Origin: a virus
DNA: 42,912 nt
Virus record (IMG/VR): IMGVR_UViG_3300042937_000482
Coordinates: 1-42,912 of that record
Direction: 5' to 3' (one strand)
Both the position numbers and the translations under genes were made by a program. Positions 22,920-29,946 of the stretch are shown in pieces (the stretch's first letter is position 1; every line of letters starts with the position of its first letter). A model generated the notes under the pieces. The model worked only from the letters and a program-made list of their open reading frames with translations. It had not been told where the DNA came from and ran no database searches.

Positions 22920-24158
22920 TTAAACACCTCTGAGTGAAATGATTCTTTCGCAGCTCCTAGCGTAATTAGCTGAATCAATTTCAAAGGCTACCCACTTGCG
23001 GTTAACCTTCTCGCAGACGGCAGGTGTTGTCCCACCACCACAAAACGGATCGACAACCAAGTCACCTGGCTTAGTTAATTTCTCAATAAAATAGAGAGCT
23101 TCTGACTCTGACTGTTGCCATTCGTGGTGAGACTTTTCCTTGGTGCCGGTGGCGACATCGTTGATGAATGTCTCCTTATCGCCACGGGTTTCCTTCACGA
23201 ACCACAGCATGGGTTTCCAACCGTTGATAATCCCGTACTCATTCATGCGCAGAAGAGTTGGTCCAGAGTGGTAGCACGAGCAGCACCACCAGTAGCGCAA
23301 GTGTTTAGACAGAATTTCCATAGCCGATGGCAACTGGATCTGCCCGAGGTAGAACACTAAGCTCCCGCCTGGTCGAAGCTTCTTGGCAGCAAATTCACCC
23401 AAGCCATCAAACAACTTAATAGCGGCGCGGTCATATGGCGGATCAGTGAATATCAGGTCAACCGATCCATCCGGGACCCTGTCACCTATCAACCTGAAGT
23501 CGCCGAGATGGATCTCGTCAACTTCCTTCAGCTTCGAGACGGCTTCAGCCTTGGCCGTCTCGATGCGTTCTTTGGTTGCCTGCTCTTTGAGGTCACGGAA
23601 GACACGGTTGATGGAGACTTCCCGGCCTTCGAGCTTTCTTTCAACTTCTTTGTCAAGTTTTCCAGCTTCGATTGCTTGTGCGATCTTCTTGATCTTGTCA
23701 ATATTTCCGTGACTAACTCCAGCAATCTTGGCAAGTTCATTCCTTGTTTTTGGCAACTCTACTTCTGTTTTTGCTTGTGCCAATTTTGGCACAAGCAAAA
23801 CGCCACCCTGTCCACCCCGTTGGTTGGCCTTCATCCTTTTGCCAATAACTTCCTCCAGCCTAAGCGATAGTTTTCCCTTCGTATAATCCGACAAATTCCT
23901 CCGCCCAAACTGGTTGCGAATAATCCACTCGATGGCATGCGAGCGATCCTCAAACGCCACCTCGTGAACATCGAAGGCCATGCCGTGCTTGGTGCAAATA
24001 TCGTAGCGGTTGTGTCCGTCAATCAAGACACCATCCCAGACGGATAATGGATCTCGGCAACCTTCTGCCAGGATGTTTTCCTCTAATTGTTTCCGCTCAT
24101 CTGGCTGGAGAGGCGGTATCAATTCTTTAAATTCAGAATCAATTTTAAATTCACGCAT
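22920..24158 (-). CDS. ParB-like nuclease/DNA-binding domain fused to DNA methyltransferase
   Basis: 412 aa from ATG 24158 (GGAGG upstream, TGATG overlap). N-terminal ParB/Srx-like domain: QLEENILAEGCRDPLSVWDGVLIDGHNRY (motif at about 45-52). A KorB/ParB-type HTH lies near 138-160 (NELAKIAGVSHGNIDKIKKI). The methyltransferase has DPPY at 239-242 before PFCGGGTT at 371-378, the beta-class order, so it should methylate adenine N6 or cytosine N4. This fusion is common in phages; roles include protection from host restriction and regulation by methylation. Confidence 0.88.
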   Translation of the reverse strand: MREFKIDSEFKELIPPLQPDERKQLEENILAEGCRDPLSVWDGVLIDGHNRYDICTKHGMAFDVHEVAFEDRSHAIEWIIRNQFGRRNLSDYTKGKLSLRLEEVIGKRMKANQRGGQGGVLLVPKLAQAKTEVELPKTRNELAKIAGVSHGNIDKIKKIAQAIEAGKLDKEVERKLEGREVSINRVFRDLKEQATKERIETAKAEAVSKLKEVDEIHLGDFRLIGDRVPDGSVDLIFTDPPYDRAAIKLFDGLGEFAAKKLRPGGSLVFYLGQIQLPSAMEILSKHLRYWWCCSCYHSGPTLLRMNEYGIINGWKPMLWFVKETRGDKETFINDVATGTKEKSHHEWQQSESEALYFIEKLTKPGDLVVDPFCGGGTTPAVCEKVNRKWVAFEIDSANYARSCERIISLRGV

Positions 24159-24505
24159 CACACCACCTCCCAAACCGCAATCGGCCTACCATGACATTCA
24201 GGCCGACGGCTAGCAATCACTCGGTCCGTCTTGCGAATAATCCCGCGCCTAGCTGCTTCCTGAAACGCTGCGCCTAACGCTCTCGGTTCCGGTGGCTGGA
24301 TCACCAATGGCCACACATCGTCACTGGTCAGTAGCCGGTGCTTCAGCGACACATGCCGAATGGCATTGATCGCGTCGTCAATCCAATTGGGTGGAGCATT
24401 CGCAGCAACTCTGGCAATCGCCTCATCACGCAATTGCTCACCTGTTGGCGGCGGCAACTGCGCACCGTAGGCATCCACGCCTCCGAAAAGGTCGTTCTGT
24501 CGCAT
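24158..24505 (-). CDS. Winged-helix-like phage protein with N-terminal QNDLF (115 aa)
   Basis: Start at ATG 24505 with AAGGA upstream. The product begins RQNDLFGG, then has a helical middle (WIDDAINAIRHVS...LLTSDDVWPL) and a C-terminal ALGAAFQEAARRGIIRKTDRVIASRRPECHGRPIAVWEV. The latter is a pattern I know from phage replication-region proteins of uncertain function. Q-x-x-L-F at the extreme N-terminus fits the sliding-clamp-binding consensus, although element A has no clamp in the window. An HTH/DNA-binding accessory is most likely. Confidence 0.6.
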   Translation of the reverse strand: MRQNDLFGGVDAYGAQLPPPTGEQLRDEAIARVAANAPPNWIDDAINAIRHVSLKHRLLTSDDVWPLVIQPPEPRALGAAFQEAARRGIIRKTDRVIASRRPECHGRPIAVWEVV

Positions 24506-24624
24506 GTTTACATCCTTAAAAAAAACCACCGGCGGGACTGCCAGCACCCGCATTTCCCCGAGGATCTATCGAGGATCCTTGTTTGGCATCATGCCTAGGC
24601 ACTTAGAAGACGGTGGTGATCGGG

Positions 24625-25089
24625 TCAAAATGGGTAATCGTCATTGTTGAATTCTTTGCCAGGCTGAGGATTCACCACACGCGGCTCGGCGTGGTACGGC
24701 ATATACTCGACCACCTCGGCAGACTCCCGACCGTTCCACTCACGGATTCGGGTTCTGATCCGGAGTTTGTGACCGACCAGTTCCGATGAACTGGTAATTT
24801 TCTCTAGGTGGCAAGCGCGTTGAATGCTGCGCAGGCTGGCCAATGCGATCTCGACCGCCTTGGCGTTTTTGTTCTTCAGGTTCAGCCTGTCCCAAATCCG
24901 CTGGCCTGCAAACTGTCCGTCCTCGATACGCAAAACCAATTCCAGATAGGCGCCATCACCGGCCTTGGTCGGCTTGGTTTCCTCGCTGAGGATCTCCACC
25001 CGGTATGTTCCAGGCTGAACCGTTTCATACTGCCTGCGCTCGGTCGGTTTGTTGCCGGCCAGCATCGAATCAAATTCGCTCAGATCCAT
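24625..25089 (-). CDS. DUF669 single-strand DNA-binding-like protein
   Basis: 154 aa from ATG 25089 (GGAGAG upstream). DUF669 pattern: GTYRVEILSEETKPTKAGDGAYLELVLRI ... GQRIWDRLNLKNKN ... AVEIALASLRSIQRAC. The C-terminus ends NNDDYPF, an acidic-aromatic tail like the DDDIPF tip of bacterial SSB. It follows a recombination-type gene, as expected for a phage recombination pair. Homolog in element B at 41183-41695 ends SDDMPF. Confidence 0.85.
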   Translation of the reverse strand: MDLSEFDSMLAGNKPTERRQYETVQPGTYRVEILSEETKPTKAGDGAYLELVLRIEDGQFAGQRIWDRLNLKNKNAKAVEIALASLRSIQRACHLEKITSSSELVGHKLRIRTRIREWNGRESAEVVEYMPYHAEPRVVNPQPGKEFNNDDYPF

Positions 25090-25105
25090 GGTCAAACTCT
25101 CCTGG

Positions 25106-25849
25106 TTAATTAGCCTCTGCGATAGCTGCACGCTCAGCCAGCATCGATTGGAGTGAATCCAAAACCTCGTCTGCCTGTTGTTCGGTCAATTCCTTGGCGG
25201 ATTTCACGCCATAGGTTTTGCGCATCCCGGTGCGGAAAACCTCAGCATCTGAAATCACGCCAGCGTTTTTGGCTCGGCTGATCAGTCCGACAATCTTTTG
25301 AATACTCTGCTCACTGACACTGCGCACCATGCCAGCCTCGGAAACCTCAACCTTCGGTGCCGAAACCTGAACCGGCATCGACCTGGTCTCGATCTCAGCG
25401 TGTGGGATCTCTTCGGCTGGTGTGGTTTCCAACCCGGCATCGAGCAGCGGCACAATCCAAGCCAGGGCAGATCGGCAAGCGCGACTGGTGGCTCGGGTCT
25501 GCGCCATTGCTCGGCGTGCATAGCGAGGTCGCTTCGCCCACATGCCCTCGTCCATGCCGAGGTAACCTTCAGCACTGGCGACGATCTCACCATCCGACAA
25601 CCGCACCAGATCGCACACCGCCCGGATGTCGCCGTTGCTTAATTCCTCGACGATTCCGATGCGCGGTGAATAGCCACAGGATGCGGCCAGTGCCTGCCAT
25701 CCCTCCGCTTTTATGTAGCGCTTGCCCTGCAATTGCATCGAGCATTGCATTACGATTGCTCGGCAAGCGTTTGCTGTCGCCTGTCCTTTAGTTACAACCG
25801 ATTGCGGGTTGGTCTCAGTTTCGTATACCGCCAATGCTGTCTCACTCAT
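25106..25849 (-). CDS. Putative single-strand annealing / recombination protein
   Basis: 247 aa, start at ATG 25849 with GGAGACAGGTC. The central segment AEGWQALAASCGYSPRIGIVE ... VRLSDGEIVASAEGYLGMDE ... YARRAMAQTRATSRACRSALAWIVPLLDAG resembles phage annealing proteins of the Rad52-like/ERF type, with a conserved AQTRATSRA helix. A variable linker and a C-terminal helical domain (QKIVGLISRAKNAGV) follow. It is directly upstream of DUF669. Element B has a Sak4-like ATPase in the equivalent position, so the two elements appear to have swapped annealing modules. Confidence 0.6.
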   Translation of the reverse strand: MSETALAVYETETNPQSVVTKGQATANACRAIVMQCSMQLQGKRYIKAEGWQALAASCGYSPRIGIVEELSNGDIRAVCDLVRLSDGEIVASAEGYLGMDEGMWAKRPRYARRAMAQTRATSRACRSALAWIVPLLDAGLETTPAEEIPHAEIETRSMPVQVSAPKVEVSEAGMVRSVSEQSIQKIVGLISRAKNAGVISDAEVFRTGMRKTYGVKSAKELTEQQADEVLDSLQSMLAERAAIAEAN

Positions 25850-26171
25850 GACCTGTCTCCTTTTTTGATGACACCAATTCGCCAACAACGTCGATGAACC
25901 AAACCGTTGGATGCTTCAGCACACCGCCCCAAGGTTTGCTCATCGTCCAGCACCTGCGCTGTTCGTATGGTCTCCACTGGGACAGGCTCACGAAAACTTT
26001 GAGGCCACCTTCATCCCGAATAATCAATTTTGTGTAGGTCTCGAAATCCCGCTCAAAATAGGTGGGACAATCACTTGCCACCCACTGCCGGTAGAAGTCG
26101 ATGATCATCAAAGACCACTTATCCGCTCGATCAATCAGTTTGTCTGGCAAGATGTCGTCTTCGCTGTGCAT
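25842..26171 (-). CDS. Unknown early protein (109 aa)
   Basis: Start at ATG 26171 (GGAGGAAAAAGAA upstream), inside the end of the sigma gene; its stop overlaps the recombination gene start by 8 bp. Acidic, aromatic-rich sequence (LMIIDFYRQWVASDCPTYFERDFETYTKLIIRDE, PTVWFIDVVGELV). No family recognised. Confidence 0.6.
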   Translation of the reverse strand: MHSEDDILPDKLIDRADKWSLMIIDFYRQWVASDCPTYFERDFETYTKLIIRDEGGLKVFVSLSQWRPYEQRRCWTMSKPWGGVLKHPTVWFIDVVGELVSSKKETGHE

Positions 26172-26899
26172 TTCTTTTTCCTCCGTTTCTTGTTGTGTTT
26201 GTCCTGGTTTAGTTGGTGATAAAGGCGCTTCTTCGCCTTGGCAATTTGTCCAGCGCAATTCAAGCAGTACATTGGCTGGCACTTATTGCTGTGTTTAACC
26301 AGTGGCCCACCGCAGGACTTGCAAGCTCCAGTCAGGCGAACCTCATCAGGGAATTTACGGGTGAGCTTTTGCCTAACCTCGAATAAGGTTTGGCTGGCCC
26401 ACTGCCGCGAATATCCCATGCCCGCACCGATATCCGGCAGCGAAACATCTTCAGCCAGGCGTTGCAGAATTGCGGCACTGCGCGGCGAACATTCAGCGAT
26501 CACAGCGGAGACTAAATCGGCCCGCTCAACCTGTTCAAAACCCGGGTCGGTGTACCCGCAAAGCAGACCGAGATTTGCCCCTTCGCTGGAATGCTGTTTA
26601 TCCAGACTGGTAGTCACCACGCCCCAGCCAGCGCGCTTGGTTCGGCCCATCACGTTAATGTTTCCGCGCCTCAGCCAGGCTAATCGCTCAGCCAGTGTTG
26701 AGAGCGAATAACCGCGAGCTGGTGAGTACCTAGCCACAGCCAGGCACAACACCTCTAGGCATTCAGCTTTCCAATCCTCGTGGTCCCATCCGTATGGCGC
26801 GCGGAATTTATTCGCAAGGTAATAACCCAGCGCAATGTTTTCCTGAACCTGTTGCTTGCCGTACTCGGTCAAGCAATATTCCGGCCTATCCCTGGACAT
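26135..26899 (-). CDS. Phage sigma factor-like protein with C-terminal zinc ribbon
   Basis: 254 aa from ATG 26899 (GGAGGGCACAGC upstream). Sigma region 2-like helices lie at about 15-70 (ENIALGYYLANKFRAP ... DWKAECLEVLCLAVARY...GYSLSTLAERLAWLRR). A region 4-like HTH lies at about 150-190 (SAAILQRLAEDVSLPDIGAGMGYSRQWASQTLFEVRQKL). The end is CKSCGG...YCLNC and a very basic tail (NKKRRKKK). The region 2 layout matches the two proteins of element B (37587-38132, 38125-38655). It probably redirects host RNA polymerase to phage promoters. Confidence 0.7.
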   Translation of the reverse strand: MSRDRPEYCLTEYGKQQVQENIALGYYLANKFRAPYGWDHEDWKAECLEVLCLAVARYSPARGYSLSTLAERLAWLRRGNINVMGRTKRAGWGVVTTSLDKQHSSEGANLGLLCGYTDPGFEQVERADLVSAVIAECSPRSAAILQRLAEDVSLPDIGAGMGYSRQWASQTLFEVRQKLTRKFPDEVRLTGACKSCGGPLVKHSNKCQPMYCLNCAGQIAKAKKRLYHQLNQDKHNKKRRKKKCTAKTTSCQTN

Positions 26900-27173
26900 G
26901 CTGTGCCCTCCGCGCCATCCGCCATTTGTTTTGGCAGGTTGTGCAGACAGGCCGGCTGTCGATGTAACCACTGCGCCAGCGAATCCATCCTCGATCCAGA
27001 TAACGCGTCGCACCTGCCACTGTTGCCGGATCGGCTTCGGGCGATATCGCTGGAGTTAGGCACAGGTGGCAGATTTCAAACCGCATCTTGCTCGGCAAAT
27101 AAAGCTCGTTACCGTTGGGACAGATGTACGATTCGTGTTCATAGTCACGCAGTCCATAAGCCTTCCTAGCCAT
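26886..27173 (-). CDS. Small zinc-finger-like protein (95 aa)
   Basis: Start ATG 27173 with GGAGG four bases upstream. Cys pairs: YICPNG, CHLC and CTTC, with RPVCTTCQNKW near the end and basic flanks (WRMARRAQHV). The gene at 42441-42710 in element B has a comparable CHCSWC ... GRPVCVMCRADL layout just upstream of its recombination ATPase. Probably a DNA- or RNA-binding early regulator. Overlaps the sigma start by 14 bp. Confidence 0.65.
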   Translation of the reverse strand: MARKAYGLRDYEHESYICPNGNELYLPSKMRFEICHLCLTPAISPEADPATVAGATRYLDRGWIRWRSGYIDSRPVCTTCQNKWRMARRAQHVQG

Positions 27174-27277
27174 CACGCCTCCATGAAATCAATTAGTGCG
27201 AGGTTTACTATTTCCATGAAATCGGGTTCCCAGATTGTCCCAATCAGAGACATTCCGAGTTGGTATCCTGTGTCCAT
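27173..27277 (-). CDS. Very small early protein (34 aa)
   Basis: ATG 27277 with a perfect AGGAGG and a TAATG overlap upstream; its TGA overlaps the next ATG. Sequence is aromatic/acidic (DTGYQLGMSLIGTIWEPDFMEIVNLALIDFMEA), predicted amphipathic. The double coupling and ribosome binding site make it convincing in spite of its size. Function unknown. Confidence 0.6.
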   Translation of the reverse strand: MDTGYQLGMSLIGTIWEPDFMEIVNLALIDFMEA

Positions 27278-27462
27278 TAGTCCTCCTGTTCAGCGCGGAA
27301 ACATCGCCAGCAAAGTTGCTCGGTGATCGATGCTGTTATCACGCCACACTGGTCGCAGGAACCGTGTCCGGTATCACCAGACTCTCGCGCAAAACCTTGA
27401 TTTGCCTCGGCCCGTCCACCAGCAGGCGGATGTATGGACCGTCCTTCACCACTGTCACCCAT
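27277..27462 (-). CDS. Zinc-ribbon micro-protein; start uncertain
   Basis: The frame ends SCDQCGVITASITEQLCWRCFRAEQED: C-x2-C, 11 residues, C-x2-C. The partial gene at the right edge (42820-42912) ends with CEACGALGAVSASGLCQSCK, identical Cys spacing, and is also coupled to its downstream gene. This supports translation here although the frame overlaps the CsrA-like gene over most of its length. Real start unresolved: ATG 27462 has no ribosome binding site, and a GTG at 27342 overlapping the CsrA stop would lose the first Cys pair. Confidence 0.5.
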   Translation of the reverse strand: MGDSGEGRSIHPPAGGRAEANQGFARESGDTGHGSCDQCGVITASITEQLCWRCFRAEQED

Positions 27463-27524
27463 GCCGTCACACCTCCATGTCCGACCTGAATTCGTTCGCC
27501 ATCTTTGATCCTGATAGAAAGCAT
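27339..27524 (-). CDS. CsrA-like RNA-binding regulator
   Basis: 61 aa, ATG preceded by AAGGAGATGCACGG. Aligns along its length with CsrA: ML-x-I, DGERIQVG (compare VGETLMIG), VTAWVTVV, the strand YIRLLVDGPRQIKVLRESL (compare VRIGVNAPKEVSVHREEI), including the conserved Arg after the last V-x. Two G/E and G-P/A-P turns match. CsrA dimers bind GGA in leader RNAs and control translation. In a phage early operon it could retune host carbon and motility genes, or time phage translation by binding its many AGGAGG leaders. Function inferred from similarity. Confidence 0.72.
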   Translation of the reverse strand: MLSIRIKDGERIQVGHGGVTAWVTVVKDGPYIRLLVDGPRQIKVLRESLVIPDTVPATSVA

Positions 27525-27537
27525 CCGTGCATCTCCT

Positions 27538-27669
27538 TTAATTGCTGAAAACTTTGGCGCTTATGTCGCAGTCGGGAACTGGTGAGTAACTCACCCGGAC
27601 CTCGTACCGCGTGGCAGAACAGCCAGAAAGAAAACCAACCAGGCAAATCAGAACTGCGAATGTCTTCAT
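27538..27669 (-). CDS. Small lipoprotein (43 aa)
   Basis: Start at ATG 27669. Signal with lipobox KTFAVLICLVGFLSGC (Cys at about 17) followed by SATRYEVRVSYSP and a short mature part. The 37-aa gene at 42707-42820 is a clear counterpart (LCSGCAGTRTEVAVSYY). First gene of the leftward early operon, placed next to the control region, so probably expressed early or in the lysogen. A superinfection-exclusion lipoprotein is a reasonable guess only. Confidence 0.7.
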   Translation of the reverse strand: MKTFAVLICLVGFLSGCSATRYEVRVSYSPVPDCDISAKVFSN

Positions 27670-27685
27670 GCCCGATTTTCTCCGG

Positions 27686-27715
27686 TGTGTATACACAGGG
27701 AACACACAATGTAAA
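27686..27715 (-). promoter_or_regulatory. Leftward early promoter with palindromic operator
   Basis: Reading the minus strand, TTTACA, 16 bp, TATACA gives a plausible sigma-70 promoter. The -10 lies inside the perfect 12-bp palindrome TGTGTATACACA (27686-27697), a likely repressor site. It would drive the lipoprotein-CsrA-sigma operon. Confidence 0.5.
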
Positions 27716-27739
27716 CACAATCCTACTATCTGTTTATCT

Positions 27740-27768
27740 TTGAAAACCGTGGTTTTCGTTGGTATGAT
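27740..27768 (+). promoter_or_regulatory. Rightward promoter for the repressor-like gene
   Basis: TTGAAA (27740-27745), exactly 17 bp, TATGAT (27763-27768). A 16-bp palindrome GAAAACC-GT-GGTTTTC (27742-27757) fills the spacer, so a bound protein would block it: a candidate autoregulatory operator. Confidence 0.65.
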
Positions 27769-27799
27769 TTGGGCTGTTAGCTAATTAGGTGGGCGATTG

Positions 27800-28003
27800 G
27801 TGAGCAAGAAACGGAACAGACCAGTAGGCAAGCATGTCCGGATTAACCCGGCCATCTATGCGCTGATGAAGGTGGTCGCAAAGGCCGACCGCCGCTCAAC
27901 TGCAAAGGCGATAGATTGGGCTTGCGCAGAATACCTGCGGCTCAATCATCCCGAGATTGCGTCTGGTTCTGGTTCCGTTGAGTTGCCGAAAGATGCCACC
28001 TAG
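27800..28003 (+). CDS. Ribbon-helix-helix-like regulator, the only convincing plus-strand gene
   Basis: 67 aa from GTG 27800 (AGGTGG 8 nt upstream; a TTG at 27797 is less well placed). Sequence KKRNRPVGKHVRINPAIYALMKVVAKADRRSTAKAIDWACAEYL fits a small RHH/CopG-like DNA-binding fold: a basic beta strand followed by two helices. It has its own promoter with an operator-like palindrome and a strong terminator, and faces the early operon. It is the best candidate for the lysogeny repressor or a Cro/Arc-type regulator, and could also be an antitoxin-like protein. Confidence 0.65.
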   Translation: MSKKRNRPVGKHVRINPAIYALMKVVAKADRRSTAKAIDWACAEYLRLNHPEIASGSGSVELPKDAT

Positions 28004-28096
28004 AAGCGGGGATTGATATGGCGGCGGCAACACTCGTATACTGAGGTTGCCAACCTTTGACTGTGGAAGGCGCTGTTAGCACTGCTGACAGTTGGG

Positions 28097-28130
28097 CCCA
28101 CCGTGTTAGCGCACGGTGGGTCTGTTTTTT
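28097..28130 (+). terminator. Rho-independent terminator after the plus-strand regulator
   Basis: CCCACCGTG-TTAGCG-CACGGTGGG (9-bp perfect stem) followed by TCTGTTTTTT. It ends exactly at the stop codon of the convergent excisionase gene, so it also shields that gene from rightward transcription. Confidence 0.92.
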
Positions 28131-28336
28131 CAGCGTGCCTTCTGCGCCCTGTGGGCTTTCTCCCGTAGCCAGCAGTCGATTTCACTAGTTAGCCAGCGAC
28201 GATTTCGACCTAGGCTAAAGCCTTTCGGGAGTCCGCCGGACGACATGAGCCGGTACAGCATCGGACGCGAGCAGCGCAATTTCGCCGCAAGTTCTTTTGT
28301 GTTCAGCACTTGTTCGCCCAGGCTCTGTTCTGACAA
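28130..28336 (-). CDS. xis: AlpA/excisionase-type HTH protein
   Basis: 68 aa starting at TTG 28336; the start is set by GGAGG with 8-nt spacing. HTH_17/AlpA pattern: LNTKELAAKLRCSRPMLYRLMSSGGLPKGFSLGRNRRWLTSEIDCWLREKA. Such proteins act as recombination directionality factors or small regulators next to phage integrases. It is the gene immediately downstream of the integrase. Confidence 0.8.
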   Translation of the reverse strand: MSEQSLGEQVLNTKELAAKLRCSRPMLYRLMSSGGLPKGFSLGRNRRWLTSEIDCWLREKAHRAQKAR

Positions 28337-28517
28337 GTCTTAATCCTCCGTTTGCAAAAACAACCTAAAAAAAACATCCGCTATTACTATGTTACCTAAA
28401 AAAACGTGGTCAAAATTCTAGCGGTCGTCGTAACTACAATTTTTCTTGGATCACCTCCCATTTACATAGTGTACGCCTGTTCACCTACTTGCAGTGAGGA
28501 CAGGGAATCTTGCACGG
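28337..28517. promoter_or_regulatory. Intergenic region between integrase and excisionase with spaced repeats
   Basis: 181 bp, A+T-rich, no gene seen. ACCTAAAAAAA(A)C occurs twice in direct orientation at 28363-28375 and 28394-28405, 31 bp apart (about three helical turns). These are candidate Xis or repressor sites; A-tracts suggest bent DNA. Could contain attP or the xis promoter. Confidence 0.5.
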
Positions 28518-29690
28518 TTACTCCGTTTTTTTCGCCGGGGACATGGCGCGGTCGATTTGCTCCCGGTCAACGACTGGCGACAGGTGGCTGTAGTGTTTGG
28601 CCAAAATATTTAAATTGACCCATCCGCCCATTCGCTGGACCAGAACCATTGGCACACCCGAGCGGATCAGGTGAGTGGTGCCGCCATGGCGCAGCGAATG
28701 GAAACAGGCGGCACCATCGGCGGTTAATTTCTCGATCTTTGCCGACTTCAGATCGTTGTTAAAATTCTCGCTAAAATTTCCCTGCCTTGCCCCAGCAAAC
28801 AGTTTGCCGCCAGTGGGACATTCTGCCACCAGCCGCTTTAAGTCAGAGGTTAAATGTCCTGGTGCTGGCACCTGTTGGCCTTGGCCGGTCTTGGACAGTT
28901 CTGGCCTCAGCATGATGGTCACGCCAGCTGATCCAAATTTTAAATCCTCAGCCTTCAAATTCATTAGGGCAGACCTTCTGGCTATGGTCGCAAACGCCAG
29001 CCTGTAAAGCAGAGACCTAGGCCAAGGCGCGGCTTTCGCTAGGCGTTCAACCTCGTCGATAGTTAAAGGCCTTCGCGCCTTGACAATCTTGGTGGAGTAT
29101 TTTGGAAACTTCGGGGAGGCAGACAACAGACTACGGTCTGCCATCCACCGAGTAAATAGTTTGAGTGTTTCTAAAATTTTGCCTTTTGTGCCTGGCGCTT
29201 TGTCCATCCCAACGAACCACTGCGAAATCCATTCAGATGTAAGCGCACGCAGATCCTGAACTGTGACTAGTTCGAGCTCTGCCAATGCGCGCCGCAGCGC
29301 TGGCCGCGTGTTCGCCAGAGTCTTATGACTGATGCCACTGCTGGCGCGTTCAGCCTCAAACTGCGACACATACTCTGCCAAGGATTTAGTCGTCTCAATC
29401 ACCGCTGGCACCTCTTTGCCGCTGGCAATGTTGTCTTCCTTGATCTGCCGGTTGTGCAAAATCCTTTGGCTGGCTTCTTTGTTTTTGACCAGCCTAATCG
29501 TCACGATTTGGCCGTTAGCCAGGCGAACTTGGCCATGCCAATCCTTCGATGGGATCCGAGCGCGGCCGCCCTTGCTCAACGGGAACCAAGCCATCTTGCC
29601 GTCGTGCCTTAGGCAGACTTCGGTTTTACCTTTAACCACTCTGGTTTTTGCGCCGGCAGGGACAGGCCGGGTGTAGGTAGGTCGGTGCAT
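28518..29690 (-). CDS. int: Tyrosine recombinase / phage integrase
   Basis: 390 aa from ATG 29690 (a GTG at 29744 is possible). SAM-like core-binding domain near 105-195 (LAEYVSQFEAERA...HKTLANTRPALRRAL). The catalytic domain has Arg at 239 in ATIARRSALMNL, HSLRHGG at 331-337 (His and Arg), a GGW in place of GH at about 357, and nucleophile Tyr at 367 in HYSHL. All catalytic residues are present, so it should be active. It catalyses site-specific integration. The N-terminal part is an unusual basic/beta arm domain (arm-type binding). Confidence 0.93.
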   Translation of the reverse strand: MHRPTYTRPVPAGAKTRVVKGKTEVCLRHDGKMAWFPLSKGGRARIPSKDWHGQVRLANGQIVTIRLVKNKEASQRILHNRQIKEDNIASGKEVPAVIETTKSLAEYVSQFEAERASSGISHKTLANTRPALRRALAELELVTVQDLRALTSEWISQWFVGMDKAPGTKGKILETLKLFTRWMADRSLLSASPKFPKYSTKIVKARRPLTIDEVERLAKAAPWPRSLLYRLAFATIARRSALMNLKAEDLKFGSAGVTIMLRPELSKTGQGQQVPAPGHLTSDLKRLVAECPTGGKLFAGARQGNFSENFNNDLKSAKIEKLTADGAACFHSLRHGGTTHLIRSGVPMVLVQRMGGWVNLNILAKHYSHLSPVVDREQIDRAMSPAKKTE

Positions 29691-29946
29691 GATCTTGTTC
29701 TTTTCTTGTGAATGCGGGCGGTAGGCCCGTTTACGCTGGTACACACTACATTACAAGAAATCGGAAATCAAATGCAAGAGCATCAGTATTTTGCCTGAAA
29801 ATCACATACTAAATCCTCGCTACCCGATGAATTATTCGTCAAAATTGCGGGGAAAATTGAATGTTTTTTTCTTGTCTTGTGATTTTCTTGTGATTTGTGG
29901 GGAGACAATAATTTACCAACCATTACCATAAACCGCTGCCAACTGG
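29691..29946. promoter_or_regulatory. Junction of elements A and B: repeated TTTCTTGT sites, attP candidate
   Basis: About 250 A+T-rich bases upstream of int with no gene. TTTCTTGT occurs at 29702 (+), 29753 (-), 29868 (+) and 29884 (+). The unit CTTGTGATTT is tandemly repeated with 11-bp spacing (29876 and 29887). A short CGGGC-GCCCG hairpin lies at 29715-29729. Iterated sites next to int are typical of arm-type Int sites or a repressor array. If A and B are tandem prophages, the shared att site should lie here. Confidence 0.5.

Noticed and set aside
24506-24624. Possible terminator (weak stem followed by eight T on the minus strand) just before the 115-aa gene
   Set aside because: The stem has only a few pairs including G-T, and a spacer separates it from the T-run, so it is not called.
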